A stretch of DNA of 64,000 bases from Euborellia annulipes (GCA_023213315.1 JAKCPI010005069.1:124001-188000), one strand, 5' to 3'; positions 11,041-24,099 are shown, counted from the stretch's first letter. The notes: generated from the letters alone by a model not told the origin. Translations and numbers: made by a program.

Positions 11041-12189
11041 CGGACCATTGTCGAATGTTGGAGAGATTAAAGTTTATGCAATTTTGATACGAACACATTC
11101 GTACTCTCCTCCCGAACTGTGTCTTTGCTCCATTCTTTGTTGAAATTGTCGTGAAAAAGTGATAGGTTCGATTATTTACTTACCTATTCAAGCTAGAGAT
11201 TTTATCTTTCTTTCAAACTAGACATAAAATACATGTTCAGAATGTATGTTTTACAGCCTGCCCTTATGTGTAAACAATAGCGATGGTTTCGTATCAGGGA
11301 GGTTTTTCGTATTGATCTATTCTGGAAATATTATTATAGGCCTATCTATTACTATTACATGGTAAATTAATACATACTAGCTTATCCACATTCCTATCTT
11401 TAGAGCTGCGTTTTCCAAACTGGGAGTCTAATATAATAATAGTTTGTATTAATAAATTTATTAACAATAAAAATTTTTTGTTTGTATTATTTTATAGATT
11501 GGAGTGTGGGGGGGGGGGCGGAGGGGTCATACGAAAATATTTTTAAGGGAGGCGTGGTAACAGAGTATCCTGCCTCCCATGTCCACAATTCTTTTTAGAA
11601 AAACAGTATTAAATAGTTTTAAGCAAAAAAGTCGATCACTTTGACTTATTGTTTACCTTATCTTTATAGCTAATAATCACGACTCATAAGAGGGGCAGGG
11701 GTGACCCGGAGGGGCATTTCCAAGACCCTGGCGACGAGTCATTACATAATTTTATTCAGAACATTTTTTTTGCAAAACGCAAAAAATTTACGTTCGTCGT
11801 TGATGTTTTTTTCTCACTTCCATATTGAAAATATTTTAAATTGTCTTTTAAATGCATTCAGCCATCAGCGTCACTTGTATGCAACGAGGTTAGCATGTAA
11901 TAAATATCAATCCCCTCCCCCTCCCCAACTCAGTCTCTTACATCCATACTAACATAAATATTCGCGATATGAATAAATAAGGACGAATTTTAAATGTCGA
12001 AAAAACTTTTCCCTTATGTAAAATGACCCTTTAGTAGCAGAACTTTCCATAATTTAATCTTAAAATCGGTCCATTGGATTATGAGTGAACCGACACTTGT
12101 CACCTCTGGGAATAATATTAATAAAATATATGACCACCAGCAAAAATAATCTTCCATTTATAATGACAAGAAAATATATTCTCAAGAAA

Positions 12190-12190
<1 letters not shown>
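11041..12190. other. no feature seen
   Basis: AT-rich DNA with a short poly-G run near 11509 and no exon-like frame. One TAGGCCTA octamer lies at about 11337. Confidence 0.4.

Positions 12191-12234
<44 letters not shown>
12191..12234 (+). repeat. 44-base poly-G tract
   Basis: An uninterrupted run of G, preceded by AAGAAAC and followed by ATATAT. Such a run could form G-quadruplexes. Its true length is uncertain because homopolymers are error-prone in assemblies. Confidence 0.8.
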
Positions 12235-12235
<1 letters not shown>

Positions 12236-12359
12236 TATATTATAAAGATAAATTGTAAATTATGTAAATTTTTGAAAAATCCTGTTTATTTTTTGAGGGA
12301 AATTGCAAACAAAATAAAATACAATGAAGCAATGAGGAAAAGGAGTAATGAATGGAAGG

Positions 12360-12520
12360 AAAGTGGAGGTGTGCGAAGACTTGTCAGTTGGTTTGGTCTA
12401 GCGACGGTCTGGCCCTGCAGCGTTGCATGTCTCGCTGAGTTGAGTATGAGTCAGAGAGAGAGAGAGAGAGAGAGAGTATGTAGAAAAGAGAGAGAGAGAG
12501 AGAAATGCCTCGAGGGGCTC
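12360..12520 (+). promoter_or_regulatory. candidate promoter or 5' leader with GA repeats
   Basis: A local island less AT-rich than its surroundings. It contains an arthropod-type initiator TCAGTT (12384-12389) and GA repeats at about 12452-12475 and 12488-12503, which resemble GAGA-factor sites. No linked first coding exon was identified. Inferred only. Confidence 0.25.
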
Positions 12521-12769
12521 AACAGGGCTACCCTCTGAATCATCATCGACTTGCCTCTGCACTCCCATTTCATACCGCACATTCGTCGTCGTATTCGCCT
12601 CCTGCTGGCTTTCTCACTTTCCTGCCCTCCTTAGATCACTTATCGTGCCAACCCTTTGCTTTGCTTTGCTTAATAGCCGATTAATTGCTATTCATCTTTT
12701 ATTTAGATAAAACACTTGTATCTCTTTACTCTATTATTTTTATTCTATTGATATTTCATTGATTACAAC

Positions 12770-12896
12770 ATAGGACCATCTATCCTCCGGAGGGCCTGGA
12801 AAGCCCCATATTTTCTCAATTTTTCTTGGGGCAGGGAGCTTTCTGGGGGGGGGGCATGGCCGGCCATGCCCCCGGCACCCCCTAGTTACGCCCATG
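12770..12896 (-). mobile_element. truncated hAT-like MITE
   Basis: The right end CCCCTAGTTACGCCCATG and the CTCAATTTTTC/GGAGGGCC interior match the element at 8575-8732 in reverse. The other end is degenerate and no target duplication is visible. Confidence 0.55.
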
Positions 12897-13199
12897 TATC
12901 TATTAAATGAAACGGCGATAATTAAAGAATTTGATATCGGTGATTCCTTCAAGGGTTGACCGACAACCCCTGAGACAAAAATATTCGGAATTGAATTGAA
13001 ATTCAGGATTTCTTAATGTTATGTTGTACAAGATACCGCCGACCCCGCACCGCGGAATTAATAATGACGATGACAGAAAAAGAAGATGTTTTACAAGATA
13101 GTAAAATTCATTCTCCATTCTCTTTCTCTTGTTTGTACATTTGACATAATCTCGGTCAAAGTGTCAACAAGAGCGCTGAAAATGATAGTAATCAAATAA

Positions 13200-13480
13200 T
13201 AATATTTTTTAAGATCTAGCTGCGCTGAATGTTGCAACGCTGCAATGAGTCACACGCAATGGAACTTGGAACAGCATCCCAAGACGAAGTAAGAGAGAGA
13301 GAAAAAGAGATGAAGCATCCAGCAAGAGCCGTGACAAGAAACACAAGAGCCGAGCACCTGCCCCTCGCCAGGACGCAACGGAATTGCTCGAAATCCCCCC
13401 TCCCCCCCGCCCCCTTAAATAATTTATGCAACACCCCACGCAATCTCTTTATTTATTTGTTATGAAAAAAAAAAAAAACA
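13200..13480. other. GC-richer island, function unknown
   Basis: Composition differs from the neighbourhood (GCTGCGCTG, GAGAGAGAG, CCCCTCCCCCCCGCCCCC). A plus-strand frame starts ATG at 13229 and meets a GTAAGA donor-like site after GACGAA near 13290, so a first exon of about 20 codons is possible, but nothing confirms it. It may equally be regulatory. Confidence 0.2.
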
Positions 13481-13836
13481 AAAAACAGGTTCCTTAAAAT
13501 AAACAAAACAAAACTGGCGGCAATGCCAATCCTCGAGTAGGTGGCCTCGGGGTACAGCATGTGGAACGTCCCCCGGTAGCCATCGATACATAATTTAATT
13601 AATTATTCTCATAAAAAGTATTCATTTATAATTCATTTTTGGGCAACGTCATTGCAATACTATAATTATATATATGATATTTTTCCTAGAATTTGCTAAT
13701 ATTTAGGCTAAAGGAAAAGAAAATAAACGGGGCCACCTCTGTTTAGAGTCGAACCATTTGCTGACTTGACTTTTTTTTTTATTATTTAAAATACATGTTA
13801 CCCTATAAGTAAACGAAGGCAAAACAAACATTTTTT

Positions 13837-14508
13837 ACTTTCTCTTACCTATGTATATATGTAATATATATATAGAGAGAAAGTATTGGATTCATGTCAA
13901 AAATTCGATGTCGAGATTTTGATGGATCTTCACGTTTTGAGGTCCCCTGAATCCAAAAAAGTGGTTTTCGCGACATGGTCTGTCTGTCTGTGTGTGTGTC
14001 TGTGTGTCTGTGAACAAAATATCTCAAGAACGAAAAGAGCTAGGAAGTTGAAATTTTATATTTAAGTTAGGCACCCCCATGGGACGTGACACGAAGCTTT
14101 TGAACAAATTCGACCAAAGAGTACTAGTACTTTACTGATGCACTTTTTCAGTTTTTTTCGATTTTCTCAAAATTTGCTCCAACGATTTTTTTTTAAATTC
14201 AAAAATCAATTATTTTTTAGATTCTCTATAAAATGTATATTCTCATTTTGTGATTGAAATCTTCTGAAGACCACTTTACTCTTGTACTCCATAGAAAAGA
14301 TAGGAGAAATGGTTGCCATGGTATCAAAATATAAATATTTTCCCATACTTATAAATTTTACATCTTGAATTCAATTGTACCCTACTGTCGGAAACTAAAT
14401 ACATGTCGACACAAAAAAATCTGGTGTGACAAGCACAGTACACAACTTTCGATTACCGAAGGTAAGAGAAAGTTGTGTGCTGTGCGCCAGTCACACCAGA
14501 TTTTTTTT
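13837..14508 (+). repeat. R1 copy
   Basis: Starts TTACTTTCTCTTACCTATG and ends in the characteristic hairpin: 14410-14440 (ATCTGGTGTGACAAGCACAG...) pairs with 14470-14503 (...CAGTCACACCAGAT). Internal blocks are as in 831-1503. The left end lacks the ATCTGGTGTGAC half seen in that copy. Confidence 0.6.
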
Positions 14509-14527
14509 ATTCTATTTTGCCGCACCC

Positions 14528-14554
14528 CACACACACACACACACACACACACAC
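14528..14554 (+). repeat. (CA)n microsatellite
   Basis: A pure AC/CA dinucleotide run directly after the R1 hairpin. Confidence 0.8.
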
Positions 14555-14559
14555 TTGGA

Positions 14560-15220
14560 AATTAAATACACAGTTTAAATTAAAATTAAGACGCATTTTA
14601 ACAAAATTTTTTTTTCACTAATTCTCAGCAATATTTAGTATTAAAAAATCAAATAAATCTAACATTCCACTTTGGCAGATTTAAAATTACAAATAAAATC
14701 ATTTTTTGGAAGCTTCTTGATAGGCCCTATAGCTAATTTTGTATTCCCTAATTCTTATAAATAGTTAAAGGCTTTCCTCTTTCTATTGCGCCTCTAATCT
14801 CCCCTCCCTAATGATAAGAAAACCATTTTAAAGGAAAAATGAGAAGTTAATGTCTTTGTTTAGGCAATGTAGGATCTTATTTGATCCTTTTTACCAAAAA
14901 AGAAAACTCGTTAGAGTTGAAGATTTGTTTAACTAACGTTCAGAGTTCTTAAAATCCTTTCTAAAAGAAACTGGACTATCAGGATATGAATTTAAATAAA
15001 CCTTCCAGGAATAGTTTAACATTTTGAATGAAATCATCAAGATCAACAATTAATGAGCTCAAGATGCATAAATAGTTCTGACTTAAATTCTGTTTTATTC
15101 TCGTGATATGACACATATTTAATTTATTCTTCTCTTTTCAAGAGATTTTAAATTAATAGAGATTATTAATTAATTCATTTGTTACTCCTCATTTATATCT
15201 TGAGATTTCAAAAGAATTAT
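14560..15220. other. no feature seen
   Basis: AT-rich DNA without exon-like frames or delimited repeats. Confidence 0.4.
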
Positions 15221-15232
15221 GTGTGTCATACG

Positions 15233-16120
15233 GAGGTGGTATCGAAAATAAAGTATCGGATACTTGTACTTGGTATCGTATCGATAGGAAAGTATCGAGT
15301 ACTTTTTTAAGTATGAGTATTACACAGGAAGATCAGTGCGAAGTGCCCCCTTCCTCAGAGTAATGATCGCCAGGGCTTCCTGGAGGATCAATCCCCCCTC
15401 CCCCCTTCCTGGGTTGAATCGCAGCGTAAAGTGTACTTAAACTATTTTCACGTAGTTTTATTGATATAGGCTACCTTTTAAAGAGTATCTAAAAAATAAT
15501 TGATTTTTTTTTGAATTTTAATCAAAATGGTTAGACCGAATTTTGAGAAATCCAAAAAGCTGAAAAAATACATTAGTAAAGTACTAGTACCCTTTGGCTG
15601 ATGTGATTGAAATTTCTTGAAATACTTGCGACATAGGTACTTGGCTTAAGTATAAAATTTGAGTAACGAGGGTTTTTTCGTTTTTGAGTAATTCCCATAA
15701 ACCCACATTCTTTGATATTTCACTTGAAATTAATTTAATTTATTGTGAAAAAATCTTAAATTTCAAGAAGATCGATTCCAGTTAAAATATCAAAACATAA
15801 TGTTTATGTAAATTTCTCTGAAAGAGATTTTATTGCTTTTAAATGGCTGTTTGATTGCTTTTCTTGAAATTGCCATTAAAAGGAGGCGATTCCCTTTTAG
15901 CTTGAATTTGACGTCATTTTCACAATCATTTGAATGAATTTCAACTGAAATATCAAAAAAAATTTGAATTAAATTAAATAAGTCAATAAGGAACGAACTC
16001 TCGATACTCAAATTTTGTACTTAAGCTAAGTATTCATGTCCCAAGCATGGACAAGAATTTCATTCCAATCGAAATAGTACCAGTATTTTACTGAAGTATC
16101 GATACTTTTTCGTGTCCCTA
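15233..16120. mobile_element. hAT-like element, 888 bp
   Basis: A perfect 8-bp duplication GTCATACG flanks it (15225-15232 and 16121-16128). The right end reads inward as TAGGGACACGAAAAAGTATC; the left end has GGTATCGAAAATAAAGTATC, an imperfect inverted match. Between about 15430 and 15600 it holds R1-like sequence in reverse (GTACTAGTAC block). No transposase frame is visible, so it is non-autonomous. Confidence 0.75.
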
Positions 16121-16307
16121 GTCATACGCTTATTTGTTTGTTTGTTTGTGCTCATACTGTATATCCGGCCTTGGACGTTCTGCTAAGATTTAGAATCTTA
16201 GCAGCGGAAATACTTCCCTTTTTGGAGCATAACTTATTTGATTATTTTTTTAGGTTCGTCTCATCGATGATGGAGTTTGGATATGTATTTTATGATGTAT
16301 CGCTCCT

Positions 16308-16542
16308 CATGGGCGTAGCCAGACATCTTGTTAGGGAGGGGCCAACCCCTCATTAGGCCGAGAGGGGGGGTTTGCAATTAATATATACAATTATTTATTT
16401 AAACAAAAAAAATTAAATTAATATAGTGGATTGGGGGGTTAAAAAAAATTCCCAATGGGAAAAATATATATTGTTTTTTTTTTTTAATTTTAGGACAAGC
16501 CAGGGGGCAACGCCCCCCCTGCCTCCCCTGGCTACGCCCATG
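16308..16542. mobile_element. hAT-like MITE, 235 bp
   Basis: Ends CATGGGCGTAGCCAG and CTGGCTACGCCCATG are perfect 15-base inverted repeats. The 8-bp duplication TCGCTCCT is perfect (16300-16307 and 16543-16550). A second copy lies in opposite orientation at 49144-49405. Confidence 0.9.
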
Positions 16543-16774
16543 TCGCTCCTTCTAAGCCAGGAGGTAGGATAGAGGGGGCGGCAAATGGATACTAACCTAT
16601 AGGCGGCATTTTCTTAAATCCGACCCTGGTTCCTGGTTTACACAATCGGACTAATCCTCATTTTTAAGGCCCATAGGCCTCCTCAAATTGGACACTTTGT
16701 GTCTGTTGGGTGAGACTTTCTTCCACTTTCCTACCCTAAGAGGAGACTTCGGCAATGTTGAATTATTTTCCTGC

Positions 16775-16845
16775 AGGCTGGATTCGAACCCGAGTCGTGT
16801 TGAGACTTCAGATCCGTAATGCAGTGTTTAGCCACTTGCCTCCTC
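16775..16845 (-). repeat. tRNA-like SINE head
   Basis: On the minus strand AAGTGGCTAAACACTGC (A-box-like) is followed about 30 bases later by GGGTTCGAATCCAGCC (B-box-like). It lacks an evident closed acceptor stem, so I read it as a tRNA-derived SINE fragment of a different family from the copy at 31.8 kb. Confidence 0.45.
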
Positions 16846-17113
16846 TTAAACAAGCTTCTGTTTAGATTGAGTATTGTTCTTTTACCTGGTTGATAGGCAA
16901 TCCAAATGACCACTTTTCGATTAATTGTTCCAAGGGAGAAAAATCCTTTCAATTGCATTGCCCAAACTCGCTATAAAAAAAGGGGGGGGGGTCGGGGGGG
17001 CTTGACATCCCAAAAGACCCCAAAAAAAAAAAAAAAAAAATGAAATAAATATAAAAATCTTACAGATGAAAGGTCAAATGAAAAATATTTTTCCACATAT
17101 CGCTAGTGGAGAG

Positions 17114-17329
17114 TAGGGGTGTTCGATTTTGAAAAAAAAAAAAATAATCGATTATACCTTTTTTTATTCTAGTAAAATTTCCATTTTCCCTCTCGAAAAT
17201 CATTTGACCTTTTTTTTTTGTATACGAGTCTCATTCCATCTTTTCAAACGTATATGTTTCGGCTAGATTTTGCCCGGAAATAATCGATTTTTTTTTTAAT
17301 AAGCTAATCGATTATTTTGTCCAGCCCTA
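17114..17329. mobile_element. hAT-like MITE, 216 bp
   Basis: Starts TAGGGGTGTTCGATTTTG and ends TATTTTGTCCAGCCCTA, with inner inverted TAATCGATTA motifs. Flanking 8-mers GTGGAGAG (17106-17113) and ATGGAGAG (17330-17337) match 7 of 8. Confidence 0.7.
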
Positions 17330-17512
17330 ATGGAGAGAGGATACTCAAATTTGTCTATTGAATAGGTAAAATACAAAAATAAAATTCAAATTTTTTAAAC
17401 ATCTTAGGCTCTTTAAGCCGCTTCCCTATATTTTTCTAAAATAATTTGTAGACTATATAATTTAGACAAATTTCATCTCTCGTGAATGTGAAGCGAGTTC
17501 TTGACCTCCAGC

Positions 17513-17756
17513 CAAGGGCGGATCAGAGGTTTTCGGGGGAGGGGGGGTAATCTGGCCACAGCACACTTTTTTTCTTAATTTCGATAATTTAAAGGCGCAT
17601 TCTGTACTTGTTTGCCAGAATATAAATACAAATCAAATTAATTTTTAAAATTTTATATTAAAAATAAATTTTTTTTTTCGAAAAAAAAAGTATTTTTTTT
17701 CAAATCTTGGGGAGAGGGGGTAATTACCCCCTTTACCCCCCCTGTATCCGCCCTTG
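17513..17756. mobile_element. hAT-like MITE, 244 bp
   Basis: Ends CAAGGGCGGAT and ATCCGCCCTTG are inverted. A perfect 8-bp duplication CCTCCAGC flanks it (17505-17512 and 17757-17764). Inside is a diverged ATCTGG...CACAGCACAC...GTACTTGTTTGCCAG segment related to the R1 hairpin module. Relatives: 59318-59705 and a fragment at 49570-49700. Confidence 0.9.
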
Positions 17757-18059
17757 CCTCCAGCACAAGACAAGTGCAAAAATAAATATAGGTCTAATAA
17801 ATTTTGTTTCAACAAGCTCACAATTTTATTTAAACATCAATTAATATTAATTTATTCATGTTCATTATAACAGTGTAATAATGTGATTTTAATTGAATAG
17901 ATAAACAAACAAACAAATAAATAATTAAAGAAATAATAAGAAAATATCTTTGAAAAGGGAATTTGAACGCTAGGCGTGGTCGAGTACTTTGTTCCCGTTA
18001 TAGTACTTGGTTTGCCCCCCGCCCCTGTGATCTGCAGCTGCCCCAGACAGACATCGAGC

Positions 18060-18260
18060 AAAATGTTAATGGCTGGAGGGAGGGTGGGGAGTGAGTAGTT
18101 CCCCCACTCGTCGGTTTCCGCCCCTCCGCCAAGCCGGCGCTTCCACCCCCCCCTCCCCCCACTCCCTCCGGTTCGTGCTCCTGCTGTGGCTGACTCCCTT
18201 CAGTCGTGGTGCGTCCAGCAAGTGAACCAACTAAAGTTCCTACTCTATGTGCTTGTGATT
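18060..18260 (+). promoter_or_regulatory. candidate promoter island
   Basis: The clearest GC-rich island in the first 30 kb, with an initiator-like TCAGTCG at 18200-18206 (within CCCTTCAGTCGTGG). It could be a distant promoter for the phosphatase gene that becomes visible at 30.8 kb, but no exon joins them here. Confidence 0.3.
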
Positions 18261-18521
18261 ATTAGTTGTTTTTTTTATATTATTTGATACAAATCTTTTT
18301 ACAGGTCTGTAACTCATTTTTATTCTCTTACTACAAATTTTAGTATTATTATTTTCATATTGATTTTGAATTCATATACCTTTTATAATAAATACGGTAA
18401 CTTCTCATATACCACATATTTCCGATGAATAGGATAAAATTTTTCACATTATTCTTTATAATTAAACAATGCAGAAAAGACTAGAAAGATTTGAGTATTT
18501 GTTGCTTGACAGTTGCATTCT

Positions 18522-18551
18522 GTTTCGGTGTCGTCCATCCGCCATCTTCAG
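18522..18551 (-). ncRNA. hammerhead-like motif, cleavage site altered
   Basis: Minus strand: CTGAAGA core, stem II region TGGCGGATGGACGACACC, then GAAACAGA. The usual GTC after GAAAC is replaced by AGA, so cleavage is not expected. Confidence 0.4.
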
Positions 18552-18559
18552 GCAAAATA

Positions 18560-21500
18560 AATTTCATTGTTATCAGACTCACTACCTCAATTATTGATTC
18601 TTATTGTGATTTTGTCTTTCGGCCGATATATTATTTACATTATAGTAATGTATGATACGCCCTTATTTATTTACATATTAATTAGAAGAGGATCTAGTTT
18701 TAATAAATTTGGGAAAGGACAGGATGTAAATTTTCCGTGCAATAATTTGATAATTTTATCATTATTATTATTAAACAATTATTTTTGCTAGCCAACTTCG
18801 TCTATCTCCTAGCCATAAATCATTTTTTATTTTCTCATTTTTTTTTATAAAATGTTTTATTTTGAATTAAAACATAGTTTTTATAACATTTTTTACTGAA
18901 TTACTAAATTTTATGCTGAATCTTGGTTCTTCAGAAATTTTTTTCTCTATTCTTACCTATCTGACATTTCGACCAGAAGCCAAAGGGATTAAGTCTATTT
19001 AATTTCAAAATATATATTTGATTTTACTGTCCCGTTATTGTATATAGGCCTAATATATGAGAGTATTATGATAATGATTTTTTTAAATTTATATATCTTT
19101 ACGTTTTACGTCATCATAACCCAAAAAAAAACCGTTCGTATATGTGTGAGTGTATATTTGTGGGTAGCTTTATATTTTGTTTATATCTATGGATTAATCG
19201 TCGGATTAGAATGAGGTTTGGCAAATTTGCAGTAAATAAGAAAGTATTGAGACAATCTGCCATAATACTGATTTGCATCACGTGCTAGTTTTTAGGACAC
19301 CCCAGAGTGATACTGGATTACCTGTATCATATCTATTTGAAAAGAATACAAGCGACATTTTTATATTGAGATCATTTTCAGGCATAAACCATCTTATACC
19401 ACTTGAACATTAAACCTGAAGATGATCCTCAATAAAGGAGTCGAAACATCGCTTGTACTCTATTTAAATCTATTTAATTGGCTTGAAAGTGACTTGCAGA
19501 AAACGGAACGTTTTTCTTTTCTTGATAATTTACATCATAGACAATTAATATTTATTCAGAATCCAAATTTCAGGTTTATTTAATAGCTACACACTGGCCT
19601 AACCAGGATTTACTCTATAAAGGGGTTGGGAGTGGGAAGGGTTTCTTTTGGCATTAAGCAGGGTCCTTTGGGTGGCTTTTGGTTTAGAGAAAACAAATAC
19701 AAACATTAAAAGGGCTATAAAGTCATGCCCTAGATGCTATTTTTCTCCCCCCCCCCACCCTTGCGCCTTTGTTGTTACAAAAAAATGAATTATTTTTTAA
19801 AAACTTTTAAGTTATTTATTTTTTTTAAATAAGAAAAAGTTTAAATCGAACTAACAACTAGGCCTATGTGAGAAATTTAGAATCTTGTCCCGTATTTTTT
19901 TGTTCTCCAGATTTATAAGGATTAAATAAAGGGACAATGAAGAAAATGACCTTAAAAAAATAAATAAGAAGGATGAGTGAAAGTATTTGTAGAAGAAAGA
20001 TGATTCATTCAGACAAGGAAAATGAATATTTGAGTAGCATTCTTGAATTGATTAAATTTTTATTTTAAGATAAACCCTAGACCTAAAAGTTGAACAAACT
20101 CATATGATAAAATATTTATTATTTATTTATAAGCCAACTGTTGCTAGATAGATAGATGATTAATCAAGCATAATTCCATTTTTAATTAACCAAAACATAT
20201 TGCAAAATTTTATCTTAAAAAAAAAAAAGTATTTTCAATTGAGGACGTCAGAATAAATGAAATTACAATATAATTCTATAGTATGCTTGCTCCATACAGG
20301 AAGAATATAATTTTTACAAACAGGGTATCAGAGGGAACTACATTTTTGGGATTATTTTTAAATAAATAATTTAAATCAAATTTTTTTCCAATTAAATCAA
20401 GCAAAGAAGTTGCAAAACTTTCCGTGTCATTTTTTGAGATCTAGGACTTTTATCCTTATCTAGAGATTTAAATAAATTAAAAAGCTACACAGACATTAAG
20501 ATTTCATCTTGCTGGTTATTCAGGATAATAATCCTTCCCCGTATTATAAATTACGTTTTGACCCAAAATATTGAGTGTAATGTAATATTTTAATTTTGTG
20601 AACGTTTTGGTATCTAAACGTTACCCATCCACAGGAAATTTACGTACCAAAAATATTGTTATATTTTTTTTTACTTTGCCCTGTCAATCAATGCAAAGTT
20701 TAAATACTGAATTTATCTTTAGAGACTTTGTCTCTATATCAATACGTAGCTCGGCCCTTAATTTTGGCAAAAAAAAAAAACGTTTGGTGGACTACTGACA
20801 AAAAATATTTCGATTTTTATTTCTTTTTTCAACATTTTATTGTTAAATGTTAAAAAAGCCAGGCCAAAGTTCGTTTCATCATCTACATTTTTTTTTTTTT
20901 TTTTTATTTCTCCTATTTTGAGAATAATCATTCATGATTTTAAAATTTTTTCATACAAATTACATAAATTATAAATATTTAAAGGAATAAAAAAAAATTC
21001 CCAACCCAAAATTGTAATATTTTTTTTTATTTTAAAATTGTTTTATCTTCATAGTCTTTTTCCATTTGGGAATAAAAAAAATTATAGATGCAGGAGAGGG
21101 AAAACGAAACAACACGTCACCCAACGTGACGTTTGATTAGGAAGGGGAGTCTGGCATAGAGGCAGGGGCCCCATCAGATACAAGCCTTTGACCCTAAAAG
21201 GGGGGGGGGGGTTGTTTGACATTTCTGTTGTCGCCTCTGAATGAAATAACGATAACACAATGTATAGCAAATTGTAAATTGTAAATAATTCTTATCTATT
21301 TCCGATTACTATCTTCATCTTCTCTTGGGCTCATTTACGTATCTAGGAAGAGAGCGGATACCAATAAGTACGCCCTAAATTTGGATTCATTACCGGTCGG
21401 TATTCATTTTAAAAGAAAAACCTTTGACATTTCCTTGACTTCGATTGTCTACTCAAGAGAATGATTTGTGAACAATTAAAATAACTATTGTTTTATGGAC

Positions 21501-22600
21501 CAGTCCGAGAAAACGTTCCTGAAATTTCACTTTTAGAGAAACTTCTCCCTTGAGCCTTTTTGTTAATAAATTAAATGCTGGGCCCAGCAGCAGGTGGGGC
21601 AAATGACCTCACCAAAGTCCACCCCTGCCTGCTTGTGCTAATATTCGATCTTTTAACAGAGCTACTATTTTTTTTTTTTTTTTTGAAACTTATAACAAAA
21701 GAGGATTAATTTACTTTTTTTTGTGAATATTATGTTTAAACTTTTAATATTAAATTTCATAAAGTATCGAGTTCGAGTCTAACATCTGGGAGAGCAGCAA
21801 GGATTCCCATCTCCTTGGCTTAGAACTTCTCTTTTGGTTGTTGCCAAGACAAAAGAGGCCCGGAAAAATATTTCTAAATTAAAATTATTTTTTGCAATTG
21901 CAATAAATAAATAAAACGAGAGGGAATCTTATTTTTCTCACTTACTCGAACTTTTTGTATTTCACCTTTTAAATAATTGAAAAATGTAGAATTTCAAAAA
22001 ATGTAAAATTTAAATACACTTTATTTATTTTTAAAAATATTGAGCAAATTGTTTCGAATTTTGGTTGCTTTTTCTCTTGTTAGTTGGCACACAATTTGAT
22101 ACATGGGCGGGGCTGACATGTTTGAACAATTAGCTTTTTATTATCTCTCTATGAATCATCGTTAGGCAAATCAATAATTTGGAGAAATATGGCAAAAATT
22201 AATATTAATTAATATTCATAATAACACGTCGATGAGACTCCATCTTTTTATTTTAATAGTATGGATAGAATGGATTAATAAACAGCCATCTTTACTTTAC
22301 CAACCAAATACAATGGTTATTCGTAATTTTCGGCTAATTCAAACAAATTTGCCGGTCCCCAGAGTATTTTAATTTTGTTGTTTATTACCATCCACCCCCC
22401 GTAACCATACGAATAATCGGGATTCTACTAGTTATTGTCCATAATTTAATGAATATATCCTTGAAGCACACATAGATAGGCACCAGCAAAGGGGTCAGGA
22501 GGAATCGCTTGATTTAACTGAGTAAAAATATTAATTTTTAATGATTCTTTCTAACAATTCTCTGTTTGGTTGGTTGCTCTTTGGACCTTATTCTATGAGC
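18560..22600. other. AT-rich DNA with little structure
   Basis: Apart from the ribozyme-like motif at 19416-19450 I see no exon, RNA gene or delimited element. TAGGCCTA octamers lie near 19042 and 19858. A short poly-G run is at 21198-21209. Confidence 0.4.
19416..19450 (+). ncRNA. hammerhead-like ribozyme motif
   Basis: CTGAAGA core, stem II GATCCT/AGGAGTC with loop CAATAA, then GAAAC and ATC, which still has a UH-type cleavage dinucleotide. Stem I pairing in the flanks is weak. Confidence 0.5.
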
Positions 22601-22637
22601 AATCGTTCCATTAAATTTTCCTTTCTTTATTTAACAT

Positions 22638-23198
22638 CAGGGCCGTTTTTGGCGCCCCTGCACAAAAATTTGGTGCCCCTCTTCTCCTTACCTAACCTGC
22701 CCTCAATAATTGTTTTATTTGAAGGCACAAAATGTCAAGTCAATATCAAAATAAATCAAAATATAATGTAAATGTACAGTGAGCGCCAAAGTTAAGTCCC
22801 ACCCCTGCGTTTTCTACTTGTGATTATTTCATTGTTTTTATAAAAGAAAATGAAAATTTTTACTGTAAATTTTCTAAGTTTGGACCATGAAAGTTTCCAT
22901 TAAAAAATATAAAATATTTTTTTTTTAAACAATGAAATAATCACAAGTAGAAAACGCATGGATGGGACTTATATTGTCCCTCACTGTACTTAGGCCGGTT
23001 TATTTAAAATTAAACTGTAAAACAAATAAAAGTTTTTGTTGTAGTTTGTAGTATTATTTGGTTTATTCGATTTTATCACTACGCATATTGACAGTGATTT
23101 CTAAATATCCTTTTTATTTTCTCCTCCGTGCCCCCCCCCCCCTGCTTTTGCCGCTCCGTGCAAGTGCACGTTCTGCCCCCCCTTACGGAACGGCCTTG
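22638..23198. mobile_element. hAT-like element containing a nested mariner-type MITE
   Basis: Ends CAGGGCCGTT and AACGGCCTTG are inverted with one mismatch. Flanking 8-mers TTTAACAT and CTTATCAT match 6 of 8. The interior contains a complete second element at 22777-22986 with its own TA duplication. Confidence 0.55.
22777..22986. mobile_element. Tc1/mariner-type MITE, 210 bp
   Basis: Long inverted arms begin CAGTGAGCGCCAAAGTTAAG and end CTTATATTGTCCCTCACTG. The inner arm segments (AAACGCA..., ACTTGTGATTATTTCATTG) are complementary. TA dinucleotides flank it (22775-22776 and 22987-22988), the typical Tc1/mariner target. No transposase. Confidence 0.8.
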
Positions 23199-24099
23199 CT
23201 TATCATTTAAAAATTTTTTCCAAATTCGGTAACCGAAAGTTGCGTGATGTGCTGCTTATTTTTTTGTGTTGAGATAGAATAATTAGAACTCGAGATAAAA
23301 GCTGCTGAAGTTGAATTTGATTTGTTTTGTTTTTATAAATATTACAAGTTGATTTATTTCTTATGATTCTATTGATTGGTCTTGATCAAAAAAAGATCCC
23401 TCGCTTAGTCCGCAAGAAGGGGGCAGCGGCTGAATCGACAAGCAATAAACCACTCGAGATAACGCCCTTTTAGTTGATTACAAAACTCTCCTCTATTGAT
23501 ATAAATCTTGGAGATGTTTTTCTCTCTTTTTTCTTTCAATATTTGGTCAACATTTATAAGAATAGTTTTAATTTTAACTGTTAATTTAGCCGGACTGAAT
23601 ATATAGCGAGTTACACGTAAGCGTGTCTAGCTAATTAGACATGGTCATGTTTTATTGTCCATTTATTTCAACCTTATTTGCTCAAAGTGACTATCATTAT
23701 ACTAATTAATAATGAAAGAGAGAGATGGAATGTTCCTCAAGATACACGCATTAATAAATAATCCTCGAAATTTATTTCAAAAAACTGATTTTTATCTTAG
23801 AAAGAACCTCGTACAAAATTTTCCACTTTAGTAGACAACCAACCCTTAGGGGGGCGGGGGGGGCTTCGTCTCTCCCCCTTGGACGATTAAAGCCCATTCT
23901 GTTTTATCCAATCCATTAAACTCAGGATGATCCTCTAAAACGTTGGTGGGGGGAGGGGGAAATAAAAACAGGCGCTGACTTTTTTGCGATATCTCTTTCA
24001 TGCGTTTATAAGCTCTTATTAGACCTTGAAATTATTTAATTAAATAATTATTATTAAAACTTTTTTATTAAGATTATGTAGAGTAAAATGATTTAGGTT

